DNA of 19,492 bases from an uncultured Oscillospiraceae bacterium (lineage in GTDB: Bacteria > Bacillota > Clostridia > Oscillospirales > Ruminococcaceae): assembly GCA_900555435.1 (NCBI GenBank), contig USLH01000024.1, forward strand, positions 1-19,492. Reading direction: 5' to 3'. Below the pieces are notes generated by a model. The model saw only the letters and a program-made list of their open reading frames with translations. It made no database searches and had not been told where the DNA came from. Of this stretch, positions 1-6,216 are shown one piece after another. The translations under genes and the position numbers were made by a program. Numbering within the stretch: position 1 is the stretch's first letter; the number at the start of each line of letters is the position of its first letter.

Positions 1-279
1 CTTTTCTTAAAAGGTCTGGACGACCTGAAGATCCCCCATACCGTCCCTCAGGGAGCTTATTACATCCTTCTGGACATCTCGGAGTTTCGTTTTGACAGCG
101 ACCTTGTGTTCTGCGAGGTGCTGGCAAGGGACGTAGGCGTAGGCGCCGTTCCCGGTTCCAGCTTCTTTAAGGAACCGGTGAACCATCTGGTGCGTCTCCA
201 CTTTGCCAAAAAGGACGATACGCTGAACGAGGCTTTGAACCGGTTGGCGGATCTGCGCAAAAAGATCCTTCCCCGATAA
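1..279 (+). CDS. Class I PLP-dependent aminotransferase, C-terminal part
   Basis: The reading frame is open from the first base to TAA at 277-279 and gives 92 residues, so the N-terminal three quarters lie outside the window. The visible part is the small C-terminal domain of a fold-type I aminotransferase. It has a PQGAYYILLDIS segment, then VGVGAVPGSSFF, then VNHLVRLHFAKKDDTLNEALNRL, where the Arg of VRLHF is in the position that binds the substrate alpha-carboxylate in this family. The VRLHFAKK-TL wording is closest to the methionine/kynurenine aminotransferase (YbdL-like) branch, but substrate cannot be fixed from this fragment, and the PLP lysine is not in view. A strong hairpin terminator follows 7 bases after the stop, so this is the last gene of its transcript. 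Confidence 0.85.
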   Translation, partial: LFLKGLDDLKIPHTVPQGAYYILLDISEFRFDSDLVFCEVLARDVGVGAVPGSSFFKEPVNHLVRLHFAKKDDTLNEALNRLADLRKKILPR

Positions 280-285
280 GAGAAA

Positions 286-328
286 ACGCCCTCTTCCCAT
301 GGATTTCATGGGGAGAGGGTGTTTTTCT
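286..328. terminator. Bidirectional hairpin terminator between convergent genes
   Basis: A near-perfect 15-bp stem pairs 286-300 (ACGCCCTCTTCCCAT) with 308-322 (ATGGGGAGAGGGTGT) around a 7-base loop. It is followed by a T-rich run on the plus strand (323-332) and preceded by an A-run (283-286), so it can stop transcripts from both sides. The right arm overlaps the last codons of the minus-strand AraC gene. Confidence 0.85.
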
Positions 329-1184
329 TTTTCCGGTAATCCCTTGGCGGCATCCCGTACCAGTTGTGAAACAGGGCGGAGAAGTAGTTGGGGTCGTCAA
401 AACCGCAGGCGGCTGCGATCCTCGTGACCGGCTGGTCGGTGCTGCGCAGGAGCTCGGCGGCTCGCTTTACCCGCAGCTGCGTCAAGAAGGCATTGGGGGG
501 CTTCCCGCTTTTTTGCCGGAACAGCCGGCGGAGGTAGGCCTCGGAATAGTGAAGCTCCCGGCAGGCCGCGTGAAAAACGTCCGCCTGCGGATAGTGGGCG
601 TAAAAGTAGCCGGACAGTTCCCGATAGATCCGGTCGGAGACGTCTTCCGGCACCTGGTGACTGCGGCATTCCGCATAAAGCGCCCGGAACATATAAAAGA
701 GCGGCGCCGTTACGGTGCGGATCTCTTTCGGATCCGGCGGGGAAGGGGAAAGAGCTTCATAGCTTTGTTCATAAGCGGCGGGCAGTTTTTTTCGCAGCGC
801 CGTGTACCGGGAAAAAGACCGCCGGAGGTTTCCCCGGTATCCGGAGACGTTGATGCAGACGATGGGCTCGTTTTCCTCGGAAAAAATGGGGATCAGATAT
901 TCTTCCACGCCGGCATAGCAGCAGCCGTACCGGGCTTCCTTCGGAAGGCATTTCATCAAAACCGCTTTGTGTGCGATGCAGCGTTTCCGCATTTCCGGGC
1001 AGGATTTCAGATAAACGCAGACCTCCGGCGTGTGTACTTCATATTGATAAAGCGTCGGCAGATAGGGGAAAAGCGCCGGTGAGAAACTGCAGACGCTGAT
1101 TTCATACCCTTTTGCCCGCACAAAGTCCAGATAGGAAGTGATGTCCCGGAAGATCTCATCTGCACGGTTGCCTGGGAGTTCCAC
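306..1184 (-). CDS. AraC-family regulator with PocR-type sensory domain
   Basis: This is a 292-residue transcription factor. The N-terminal half (about residues 5-140) resembles the PocR ligand-binding domain: a Cys-rich stretch with C56, C62, C69, C79 and C88-C89, including CPEMRKRC and the YAGVEEYLIPI motif typical of that domain. The C-terminal ~95 residues form the AraC double helix-turn-helix, with SEAYLRRLFRQKSGKPPNAFL as the first and TRIAAACGFDDPNYFSALF followed by the YGMPPRDYR signature as the second. I place the start at a GTG at 1184-1182, because AGGAGG (1196-1191) sits 6 bases upstream of it. A TTG further up (1226) has no convincing SD. The gene is divergent from the FAD-dependent oxidoreductase, which is its likely target. 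The ligand is unknown. The cysteines could bind a metal or cofactor, but that is inference. Confidence 0.9.
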   Translation of the reverse strand: MELPGNRADEIFRDITSYLDFVRAKGYEISVCSFSPALFPYLPTLYQYEVHTPEVCVYLKSCPEMRKRCIAHKAVLMKCLPKEARYGCCYAGVEEYLIPIFSEENEPIVCINVSGYRGNLRRSFSRYTALRKKLPAAYEQSYEALSPSPPDPKEIRTVTAPLFYMFRALYAECRSHQVPEDVSDRIYRELSGYFYAHYPQADVFHAACRELHYSEAYLRRLFRQKSGKPPNAFLTQLRVKRAAELLRSTDQPVTRIAAACGFDDPNYFSALFHNWYGMPPRDYRKKKNTLSP

Positions 1185-1229
1185 AAAACCCCTCCTCTTG
1201 TATCGAAAATCAAAGATAAAAGGCAATTT

Positions 1230-1258
1230 TTCAAAGGAAAACTTTGTAAAATTATTAT
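1230..1258 (+). promoter_or_regulatory. Possible promoter of the FAD oxidoreductase
   Basis: TTCAAA (1230-1235) and TATTAT (1253-1258) lie 17 bp apart on the plus strand. The -35 is weak (4 of 6 consensus bases), as would suit a gene needing an activator. Its -10 overlaps the -10 of the divergent AraC promoter, so the two could compete for polymerase. Confidence 0.35.
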
Positions 1259-1282
1259 ATAGTAGAAGAGAAAGGAAGTCAA
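1254..1282 (-). promoter_or_regulatory. Promoter of the AraC regulator
   Basis: On the minus strand, TTGACT (1282-1277) and TATAAT (1259-1254) are separated by exactly 17 bp. Transcription would begin near 1247, leaving a leader of about 63 bases to the GTG at 1184. Confidence 0.7.
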
Positions 1283-1325
1283 GTTCCTTTGAGGTTTTCG
1301 GAAAAAACGGTTAAGGAGGATGATT

Positions 1326-2618
1326 ATGGATTTTTATACGCATCCGGAAGAGAAGCTGCCCGTGCTGGCAGAGGTGGATGTCCTTGTTGCGGGAGGAGGC
1401 CCGGCGGGGATCGGGGCGGCGCTTCGTGCGGCGCAGCTGGGATGCAGGACGATGGTGATCGAGATGCAGGACTGCTTGGGCGGAATGGCCACGGCAGGAA
1501 TGATGTCCCACTGGGGCGGAAGATCCTCCAGCAAGATCCTGCAGGAAATTTACGACCGAGCCGCCGCCATGGGTCCGCTTTACGGGGGGATCCCGGGAAA
1601 TGCCGGTGAGAACGCCATCAATCACGAGGTGCAGAAGATCCTTTTCGATACGATGATGAAAGAAGCCGGAGTCGAGGTGCTTTTTTACACCATCGTCTGC
1701 GGTGCGATCGTCGAAGAGGGGACGGTTCAGGGCGTAATCGTACAAAATAAGAGCGGGCGCAGTGTAATCCGTGCCCAGCGTGTGATCGATGCTACCGGCG
1801 ACGGCGACGCTGCGGCAGCCTGCGGCGTCCCCTTCACCAAAGGCCGGGAGGAAGACGGGAAGATGCAGCCCTGCACCCTGATGTTCAAGGTAGGCGGCGT
1901 GGATTATGAGCGTGCGGTTCTTCCCGGGTCGTTTGAGACGCTGGTGGATACGCCGAAAGGGGAGCTTCAGGCTCTTGCCCGAAAGATCCTCCCTGCGCCT
2001 GCCGGCCATGTCCTTCTTTATGCACAGCCGGAAGAGGGCACCATCTGCTGCAACATGACCAATGTGACGGATGTGGACGGCACCAACGCCGTTGATGTGA
2101 CCCGGGCGCTGATGGTCAGCCGCTCCCAGATCGGCCCCATCGTCCAGTTTTTGCGGGAGTATGCGCCGGGGTACGAACACTGCTGGCTCATGAGTGCAGG
2201 CTCCCTGATGGGGATCCGGGAGACCCGTCATTTCAAAGGCGAGCAGACGCTGGAACCGGCGGATATTCTCTCGGCACGGGTTTATGAGAACTGGGTCGTG
2301 CGCCGGGCGTTTTTTAACTTCGACATCCACAATCTGGGAGGCCCCGGCCTCGATAAAAACGGCGTTCAGCAGAAATGGGATCAGCCGGAGTCCTACACCA
2401 TTCCTTACGGCTGCCTGATCCCCGTGGGGTTGGAAGGGCTGCTGCTTTCCGGGCGGAACATTTCCGGCGGGCATCTGGCGCATTCCAATTTCCGTATCAT
2501 GTCGGTCTGCCTTGCCATCGGCGAAGCAGCCGGCACAGCAGCGGCGTTGTCCGTTGTTCACGGCATCTCTTTGAGGGACGTGGATGTCCGGGAGATCCAG
2601 AAGATCGTCGGAGAATAG
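1326..2618 (+). CDS. FAD-dependent oxidoreductase (FAD_oxidored family)
   Basis: This 430-residue flavoprotein has an N-terminal Rossmann dinucleotide fold: hydrophobic strand VDVLVA, then GGGPAGIGAA (residues 23-32), and an acidic residue ending the second strand at MVIE (about 47). A second FAD contact, RVIDATGDGDAA, lies near residue 155, and the C-terminal FAD motif GLLLSGRNISGGHLAHS is near 375. This order matches the FAD_oxidored family (PF12831), cytosolic enzymes whose members mostly lack an assigned substrate. The start is taken at ATG 1326 because AAGGAGG (1313-1319) is 6 bases away. An in-frame ATG at 1320 directly abuts the SD and is less likely. The gene is alone in its transcript, divergent from a PocR/AraC regulator that probably controls it, and ends in a clear terminator. 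The substrate is not predictable from sequence. Confidence 0.9.
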   Translation: MDFYTHPEEKLPVLAEVDVLVAGGGPAGIGAALRAAQLGCRTMVIEMQDCLGGMATAGMMSHWGGRSSSKILQEIYDRAAAMGPLYGGIPGNAGENAINHEVQKILFDTMMKEAGVEVLFYTIVCGAIVEEGTVQGVIVQNKSGRSVIRAQRVIDATGDGDAAAACGVPFTKGREEDGKMQPCTLMFKVGGVDYERAVLPGSFETLVDTPKGELQALARKILPAPAGHVLLYAQPEEGTICCNMTNVTDVDGTNAVDVTRALMVSRSQIGPIVQFLREYAPGYEHCWLMSAGSLMGIRETRHFKGEQTLEPADILSARVYENWVVRRAFFNFDIHNLGGPGLDKNGVQQKWDQPESYTIPYGCLIPVGLEGLLLSGRNISGGHLAHSNFRIMSVCLAIGEAAGTAAALSVVHGISLRDVDVREIQKIVGE

Positions 2619-2634
2619 TTGAATTAAGAGGAAA

Positions 2635-2670
2635 AGCACCTGTTCGTTTTATAAACGGCAGGTGCTTTTT
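2635..2670. terminator. Bidirectional terminator after the FAD oxidoreductase
   Basis: AGCACCTG (2635-2642) pairs with CAGGTGCT (2659-2666), extended by an inner CGTTT/AAACG with a small bulge. The hairpin is followed by TTTTT (2666-2670) on the plus strand and preceded by AAAA (2632-2635), so it also serves the minus-strand gene ending at 2685. Confidence 0.85.
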
Positions 2671-2684
2671 ACAGTCGATGCAGG

Positions 2685-2927
2685 TCATCCGATCGCCAAC
2701 AGATCCGGCCGGCAGGAATCTTCCGAGAGCCGCCGGTAACGGATCTCCAGCGCCTTGGTGCGCAGGTTCAGCTCCTCCATCCGATAGAGAAGCCGTCTTG
2801 CAGGCGGCCCCTCCAAGTTTTGGAGCTTTTTCCGGAGGCGCTGCTCCAGACGGAGCTTCCGCTCAATGCGGAGTGCGGTGCAAAGGCAGGCAATGCGGTT
2901 GAAAAAGTGGATTTTTGGATCTTTCAT
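2685..2927 (-). CDS. Small basic hypothetical protein, 80 aa
   Basis: I do not recognise this protein. It is 80 residues, Arg/Lys-rich, with a predicted helical middle (LRIERKLRLEQRLRKKLQNLE and MEELNLRTKALEIRYRRLSE) that could form a short coiled coil or helical hairpin. It has no signal peptide and no membrane helix. Two Cys residues sit close together near the N-terminus (IACLCTAL) and a third lies near the C-terminus. Coding is supported by AGGAGG at 2941-2936, 8 bases before the ATG, an extended -10 promoter upstream (3017-3009), and a shared bidirectional terminator downstream. It stands alone on the minus strand between fhs and the FAD oxidoreductase. It may be a lineage-restricted small protein. 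No function is assigned. Confidence 0.6.
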   Translation of the reverse strand: MKDPKIHFFNRIACLCTALRIERKLRLEQRLRKKLQNLEGPPARRLLYRMEELNLRTKALEIRYRRLSEDSCRPDLLAIG

Positions 2928-2941
2928 TTTTATGTCCTCCT

Positions 2942-3200
2942 ATTCATTGCCCAGAAAGTGTCCTTGTGTCCCAAGCGGTTCAGGAGACTTGTCTGTCGGT
3001 GTAAGTCAAGTATAGCAGTTTTTGACAGCAAAGAAAGTCGAATTCTGAGAGAATTTTTTTGATTTTTGAAAAATCCAAAAACTTTGTAGAAAAAGATAGT
3101 TTCATATTAAATTAGATTAAAAGATATGCAAAGTGCATAAATAAGAGACCTGTTGTTTTTTGAAAAATCCGGAAAATCTGCGGCTTTTCGGGAATACCGG
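2942..3200. other. AT-rich intergenic region with repeats
   Basis: No gene is seen here. The sequence is far more AT-rich than the flanking genes. It contains a 14-base direct repeat, TTTTTGAAAAATCC, at 3063-3076 and 3157-3170; the first copy lies within a 15-base palindrome, GATTTTT-G-AAAAATC (3061-3075). It also contains a perfect inverted repeat TATGCA-AAG-TGCATA at 3125-3139. These could be protein-binding sites upstream of the fhs promoter, but no regulator can be named. Confidence 0.5.
3009..3017 (-). promoter_or_regulatory. Extended -10 promoter of the 80-aa gene
   Basis: On the minus strand TGCTATACT (3017-3009) is an extended -10 (TGn plus TATACT). No good -35 is present at 17 bp (CTTTCT at 3037-3032), which is common when an extended -10 is used. 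The leader to the ATG at 2927 would be about 75 bases. Confidence 0.45.
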
Positions 3201-3230
3201 TTGCTATTTTCCCACGGGCTGTGCTATAAT
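3201..3230 (+). promoter_or_regulatory. Promoter of fhs
   Basis: TTGCTA (3201-3206) and TATAAT (3225-3230) are 18 bp apart, and TGC immediately precedes TATAAT, forming an extended -10. The expected start of transcription is near 3237, about 100 bases before the fhs ATG. This rules out the in-frame upstream start near 3160. Confidence 0.75.
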
Positions 3231-3256
3231 AACCTCATATGCTAGAAGATGCAGTG

Positions 3257-3309
3257 CGGCGGGCTTCAGACAGAGAGCGCCTGCCGAAAATGCCCTCCTG
3301 CCAGGAGGG
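3257..3309 (+). promoter_or_regulatory. Structured fhs leader: two hairpins, the second hiding an SD
   Basis: Hairpin 1 pairs CGGCGGGC (3257-3264) with GCCTGCCG (3279-3286), 8 bp with one G-U, around a 14-base loop. Hairpin 2 pairs CCCTCC (3293-3298) with GGAGGG (3304-3309) around TGCCA. GGAGGG is the SD of the short ORF starting at 3311, so hairpin 2 would mask it. ZTP (pfl) riboswitches are known upstream of fhs genes, but their conserved 3' core CCGCCTGGGC is not visible here, so I call this an unassigned leader. Confidence 0.5.
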
Positions 3310-3310
3310 A

Positions 3311-3343
3311 ATGAAAAAGATCGGGGGATTTTTTCTATGCTGA
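3311..3343 (+). CDS. Possible 10-codon leader ORF overlapping fhs start
   Basis: ATG at 3311 follows AGGAGGG (3303-3309) by one base and opens a 10-codon frame, MKKIGGFFLC, that stops at TGA 3341-3343. The fhs ATG (3337-3339) lies inside its last codons in another frame, giving the overlap ATGCTGA. That layout suits translational coupling. The 1-base spacing from the SD is very tight, which weakens the case, and the SD may instead act on fhs by another route. Confidence 0.3.
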   Translation: MKKIGGFFLC

Positions 3344-5007
3344 CAGACATTGAAATTGCCCAGCAGGCGAAGCTGCGTCCCATCGGACAGGTAGCGGCGT
3401 CTTTGAACATTCCGGAAGAGGATCTGGAATATTACGGAAAATACAAAGCGAAGATCTCGGACGAGCTGTTTCGTTCGGTGCAGGATCGCTCGGACGGCAA
3501 GCTGATCCTTCTTACCGCCATCAACCCCACCCCCGCCGGCGAGGGGAAAACCACCACCTCCATCGGCTTGGGCGAAGCCATGACGCAGCTGGGGAAAAAG
3601 ACGGTCATCGCCCTGCGGGAGCCTTCTCTGGGGCCGGTTTTCGGCATCAAGGGGGGCGCCGCCGGCGGCGGTTACTCTCAGGTGGTTCCTATGGAGGACA
3701 TCAATCTCCACTTCACCGGGGATATGCACGCCATTACGGCTGCCAACAACCTGCTCTGCGCCATGCTGGACAACCATATGCAGCAGGGGAACGCTCTGGG
3801 GATTGACCCCAGACGGATCCTCGTCAAGCGCTGTCTTGACATGAATGACCGGGCACTTCGGAACACGGTGATCGGCTTGGGTGGCAAGGTCAACGGCGTC
3901 CCCCGGGAGGACGGCTTTATCATCACCGTTGCCAGCGAGATCATGGCGATCCTCTGTCTGGCCGACGACCTGATGGATCTGAAAAGGCGGGTCGGGAACA
4001 TTCTGGTGGGCTACACCTACGAAGGAAATCCGGTTTATGCAAAAGATTTGAAGGCACAGGGCGCCATGACCGTTCTCTTAAAGGACGCCATCAAGCCCAA
4101 TCTGGTGCAGACGCTGGAAAACAACCCCGTTCTGATGCACGGCGGGCCGTTTGCCAACATCGCTCACGGCTGCAACTCGGTGCGGGCGACCAAGCTCGCC
4201 TTGAAGCTGGGAGATTACGTCATTACGGAGGCGGGCTTCGGCTCCGATCTGGGCGCGGAAAAATTCTTCGACATCAAGTGTCGGAAGGCGGGGCTTTCTC
4301 CCGACTGCGTCGTGGTAGTGGCCACGGTGCGGGCATTGAAATATAACGGCGGCGTCGCCAAGGCGGATCTGAACCTGGAAAACCTGGAAGCGCTGCGGAA
4401 GGGCAGCGTCAACCTGAAAGCCCATGTGGAGAATATGCGGAAGTTCGGCGTGCCCGTCGTGGTTGCCATCAACCGTTTCCCCAGCGACACCGAAGCGGAG
4501 CTGCGGGTCATTGACGACTGCTGCCGGGAAATGGACGTTCCCTATGCTCTGTCCGAGGTCTTCGCCAAAGGCGGAAAGGGAGGCATCCGGCTGGCGGAAA
4601 CGGTTCTCGATGTGCTGGAGCACAGTAAGTCAAACTTCGCCCCCATCTACCCGCTGGATCGGAGCCTGAAAGAAAAGATCGGCATCATCGCAAAAGAGAT
4701 CTACGGAGCTGCCGGCGTGGAATATTCGACCAGGGCGGAAAAATCATTAAAAGAGATCGAAGGGATGGGCTTTGGCGGTCTTCCTGTCTGCATGGCGAAG
4801 ACCCAGTACTCCCTGTCCGATGATCCCACCCTTTTAGGGCGTCCGGAGGGCTTCACTCTTCATGTTTCCGAAGTGCGGCTGTCGGCGGGAGCCGGATTCG
4901 TGGTGGTCCAGACCGGTGACATCATGACCATGCCGGGGCTTCCCAAGGTTCCGGCCGCCGAGCGGATCGACATCGACGAAAGCGGCGTAATTACGGGACT
5001 TTTCTGA
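3337..5007 (+). CDS. fhs: Formate--tetrahydrofolate ligase
   Basis: This cytosolic enzyme joins formate to tetrahydrofolate using ATP, giving 10-formyl-THF for purine synthesis and, in acetogens, the methyl branch of the Wood-Ljungdahl pathway. The protein is 556 residues, the usual length for the family. The ATP-binding loop PTPAGEGKTTT lies at residues 64-74, followed by the family signature EPSLGPVFGIKGGAAGGGYSQV (95-116) and later by GGPFANIAHGCNS and ITEAGFGSDLGAEKFFDIKC. The start is ATG 3337, giving MLTDIEIAQQAKLRPIG. The nearest SD is a G-run (3323-3327) 9 bases away, weaker than most here, and a stronger SD belongs to the upstream mini-ORF. rodA follows after 30 bases without a terminator, so the two are probably co-transcribed. 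Neighbouring genes give no sign of acetogenesis. Confidence 0.97.
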   Translation: MLTDIEIAQQAKLRPIGQVAASLNIPEEDLEYYGKYKAKISDELFRSVQDRSDGKLILLTAINPTPAGEGKTTTSIGLGEAMTQLGKKTVIALREPSLGPVFGIKGGAAGGGYSQVVPMEDINLHFTGDMHAITAANNLLCAMLDNHMQQGNALGIDPRRILVKRCLDMNDRALRNTVIGLGGKVNGVPREDGFIITVASEIMAILCLADDLMDLKRRVGNILVGYTYEGNPVYAKDLKAQGAMTVLLKDAIKPNLVQTLENNPVLMHGGPFANIAHGCNSVRATKLALKLGDYVITEAGFGSDLGAEKFFDIKCRKAGLSPDCVVVVATVRALKYNGGVAKADLNLENLEALRKGSVNLKAHVENMRKFGVPVVVAINRFPSDTEAELRVIDDCCREMDVPYALSEVFAKGGKGGIRLAETVLDVLEHSKSNFAPIYPLDRSLKEKIGIIAKEIYGAAGVEYSTRAEKSLKEIEGMGFGGLPVCMAKTQYSLSDDPTLLGRPEGFTLHVSEVRLSAGAGFVVVQTGDIMTMPGLPKVPAAERIDIDESGVITGLF

Positions 5008-5037
5008 TCGGATTTTCCCTGCGGCAGGAGGCGTTTC

Positions 5038-6171
5038 ATGAAAGCAGTCTGGCAGGCTATCAAAAATTATTTCCGCAGGCTGGATAAGGTCTTGCTGCTG
5101 CTTTCGGCGGCAGCGGCGGCATTCAGCTTGGTGCTGCTTTATTCCGAGGTGCGGGCAGGCTTTTTGGATTTCAGCCGGTTCAAGATGCAGCTGCTGGCAG
5201 GAGCGCTGGGCATCACGGCACTGATCGTCATGACGCTGGTGAGCTACCGGTTTCTGGCGAAGTTCTGGTTTCTGCATCTTCCGGTGACGCTGGGGCTGGT
5301 GCTGATTACCTTCACCAATCTCCCCATCGTCTACCAGCCTCCCGGCTCCGATGACGCCGCATGGCTGCGGGTGGGGGGCTTCTCCCTTCAGCCTTCGGAG
5401 CTTTTGAAGATCTCCTTCATCCTGACCTTCGCCTATCATCTTTCCAAGGTGCGGGATCGGATGAATAAGCCGCTTCACGTTTTGCTTCTCTGCCTTCATG
5501 GGGCGGTGCCCTGCCTGCTGATCTACAAACAGGGGGATATGGGCTCGGCGCTGGTGTTCTTTTTCATCTTCCTCTGCATGATCTTTACGGCGGGGCTCCA
5601 GTGGCGGTACATTCTGGCGGGGCTCGGCGGCATCGCCGTACTGGTTCCGGTGATCTGGTTCAGCGGCACCTTCCCCGATTACCTGAAAAACCGGATCCGG
5701 GTGCTGGCGGACGTGGAGCATTCCACGCTGGCGGAAGCCTATCACCAGCAGGTGGGGCGGCGGATCTTAGGCTCCGGCGAGATCTTCGGGAAGGGGCTTT
5801 TTTCTGACGACCTCAACTATGTGTTCGCCATTCATAACGACTTTATTCTGGCTCACATCGGCCAGACGCTGGGATTTGTCGGTTGTACCGCCGTTGTCTT
5901 GCTATTAACGTCGATTTGTGTTAAAATATTACTGACGGCTCGGGGAAGCACCGATCCGCTGGGCTGCTACATCTGCAGCGGCGTTTTCGGTATGTTTTTC
6001 TTCCAGTCCCTGATTAACATCGGCATGGTGCTGGGAGTGGTGCCGGTCATCGGCATCACGCTGCCCTTTATCAGCTACGGCGGCACCTCGCTTCTGACTT
6101 CCTATCTCGCCATGGGACTGGTGATGAGCGTGTATTCCTTCAACCGCAAGCGCCCGGGTTCCGGGTATTGA
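5038..6171 (+). CDS. rodA: SEDS-family peptidoglycan glycosyltransferase, RodA-like
   Basis: This 377-residue integral membrane protein polymerises lipid II into glycan strands together with a class B penicillin-binding protein. It has about ten hydrophobic segments. SEDS hallmarks appear in order: AAWLRVGGFSLQPSELLKISFIL near residue 105, KQGDMGSALV near 165 (the family's QPDLGTA motif with the catalytic Asp kept), RRILGSGEIFGKGLF near 240, the large-loop segment FAIHNDFILAHIGQTLGFVG near 262, and C-terminal NIGMVLGVVPVIGITLPFISYGGTS. ATG 5038 has AGGAGG 6 bases upstream. RodA fits better than FtsW or SpoVE, but no divisome or mre genes are nearby to confirm this. The stretch at 5899-5930 is AT-rich, with unusual Leu and Ile codons, and coincides with a promoter-like sequence. 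Confidence 0.88.
   Translation: MKAVWQAIKNYFRRLDKVLLLLSAAAAAFSLVLLYSEVRAGFLDFSRFKMQLLAGALGITALIVMTLVSYRFLAKFWFLHLPVTLGLVLITFTNLPIVYQPPGSDDAAWLRVGGFSLQPSELLKISFILTFAYHLSKVRDRMNKPLHVLLLCLHGAVPCLLIYKQGDMGSALVFFFIFLCMIFTAGLQWRYILAGLGGIAVLVPVIWFSGTFPDYLKNRIRVLADVEHSTLAEAYHQQVGRRILGSGEIFGKGLFSDDLNYVFAIHNDFILAHIGQTLGFVGCTAVVLLLTSICVKILLTARGSTDPLGCYICSGVFGMFFFQSLINIGMVLGVVPVIGITLPFISYGGTSLLTSYLAMGLVMSVYSFNRKRPGSGY
5899..5927 (+). promoter_or_regulatory. Promoter inside rodA, upstream of rsmD-coaD
   Basis: TTGCTA (5899-5904) and TAAAAT (5922-5927) are 17 bp apart, with TGT just before TAAAAT giving an extended -10. The -35 is identical to that of the fhs promoter. It lies about 290 bases before rsmD in the sense direction and could drive rsmD, coaD and the coiled-coil gene independently of fhs-rodA. 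Confidence 0.5.
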
Positions 6172-6190
6172 TTCCGAAAAGAAAGGACGT

Positions 6191-6204
6191 GCGGGGAGAC
6201 CCGC
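6191..6204 (+). promoter_or_regulatory. GNRA hairpin between SD and rsmD start
   Basis: GCGGG-GAGA-CCCGC forms a 5-bp stem capped by a GNRA tetraloop. It sits between AAAGGA (6182-6187) and the ATG at 6217. Folding it would shorten the SD-to-start distance from 29 to about 15 bases. A further ACGT (6187-6190)/ACGT (6213-6216) pairing could close it more. Confidence 0.4.
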
Positions 6205-6216
6205 CGGACAGAACGT

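Noticed and set aside
366..1082. A 238-codon plus-strand open frame opposite the AraC gene
   Set aside because: The minus-strand product has intact AraC and PocR motifs; the plus frame shows none and has no SD.
1311..2639. A 442-codon open frame on the minus strand opposite the FAD oxidoreductase
   Set aside because: It is a shadow of the GC-rich plus-strand gene. The plus frame has a clear SD and flavoprotein motifs; the minus frame has no recognisable domain and low-complexity His/Arg/Pro content.
3160..3336. Upstream in-frame extension of fhs
   Set aside because: The extended -10 promoter (3225-3230) and leader hairpins lie inside it, and canonical FTHFS proteins begin near the ATG at 3337.
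3237..3336. ZTP (pfl) or THF riboswitch upstream of fhs
   Set aside because: Folate-linked riboswitches are expected at such genes, but the conserved ZTP 3' core and the THF riboswitch pattern are not seen. The leader is reported only as an unassigned structure.
4834..5745. A 303-codon minus-strand frame across the fhs-rodA junction
   Set aside because: It spans two well-supported plus-strand genes and its translation is Gln/His/Arg-rich without domain features.
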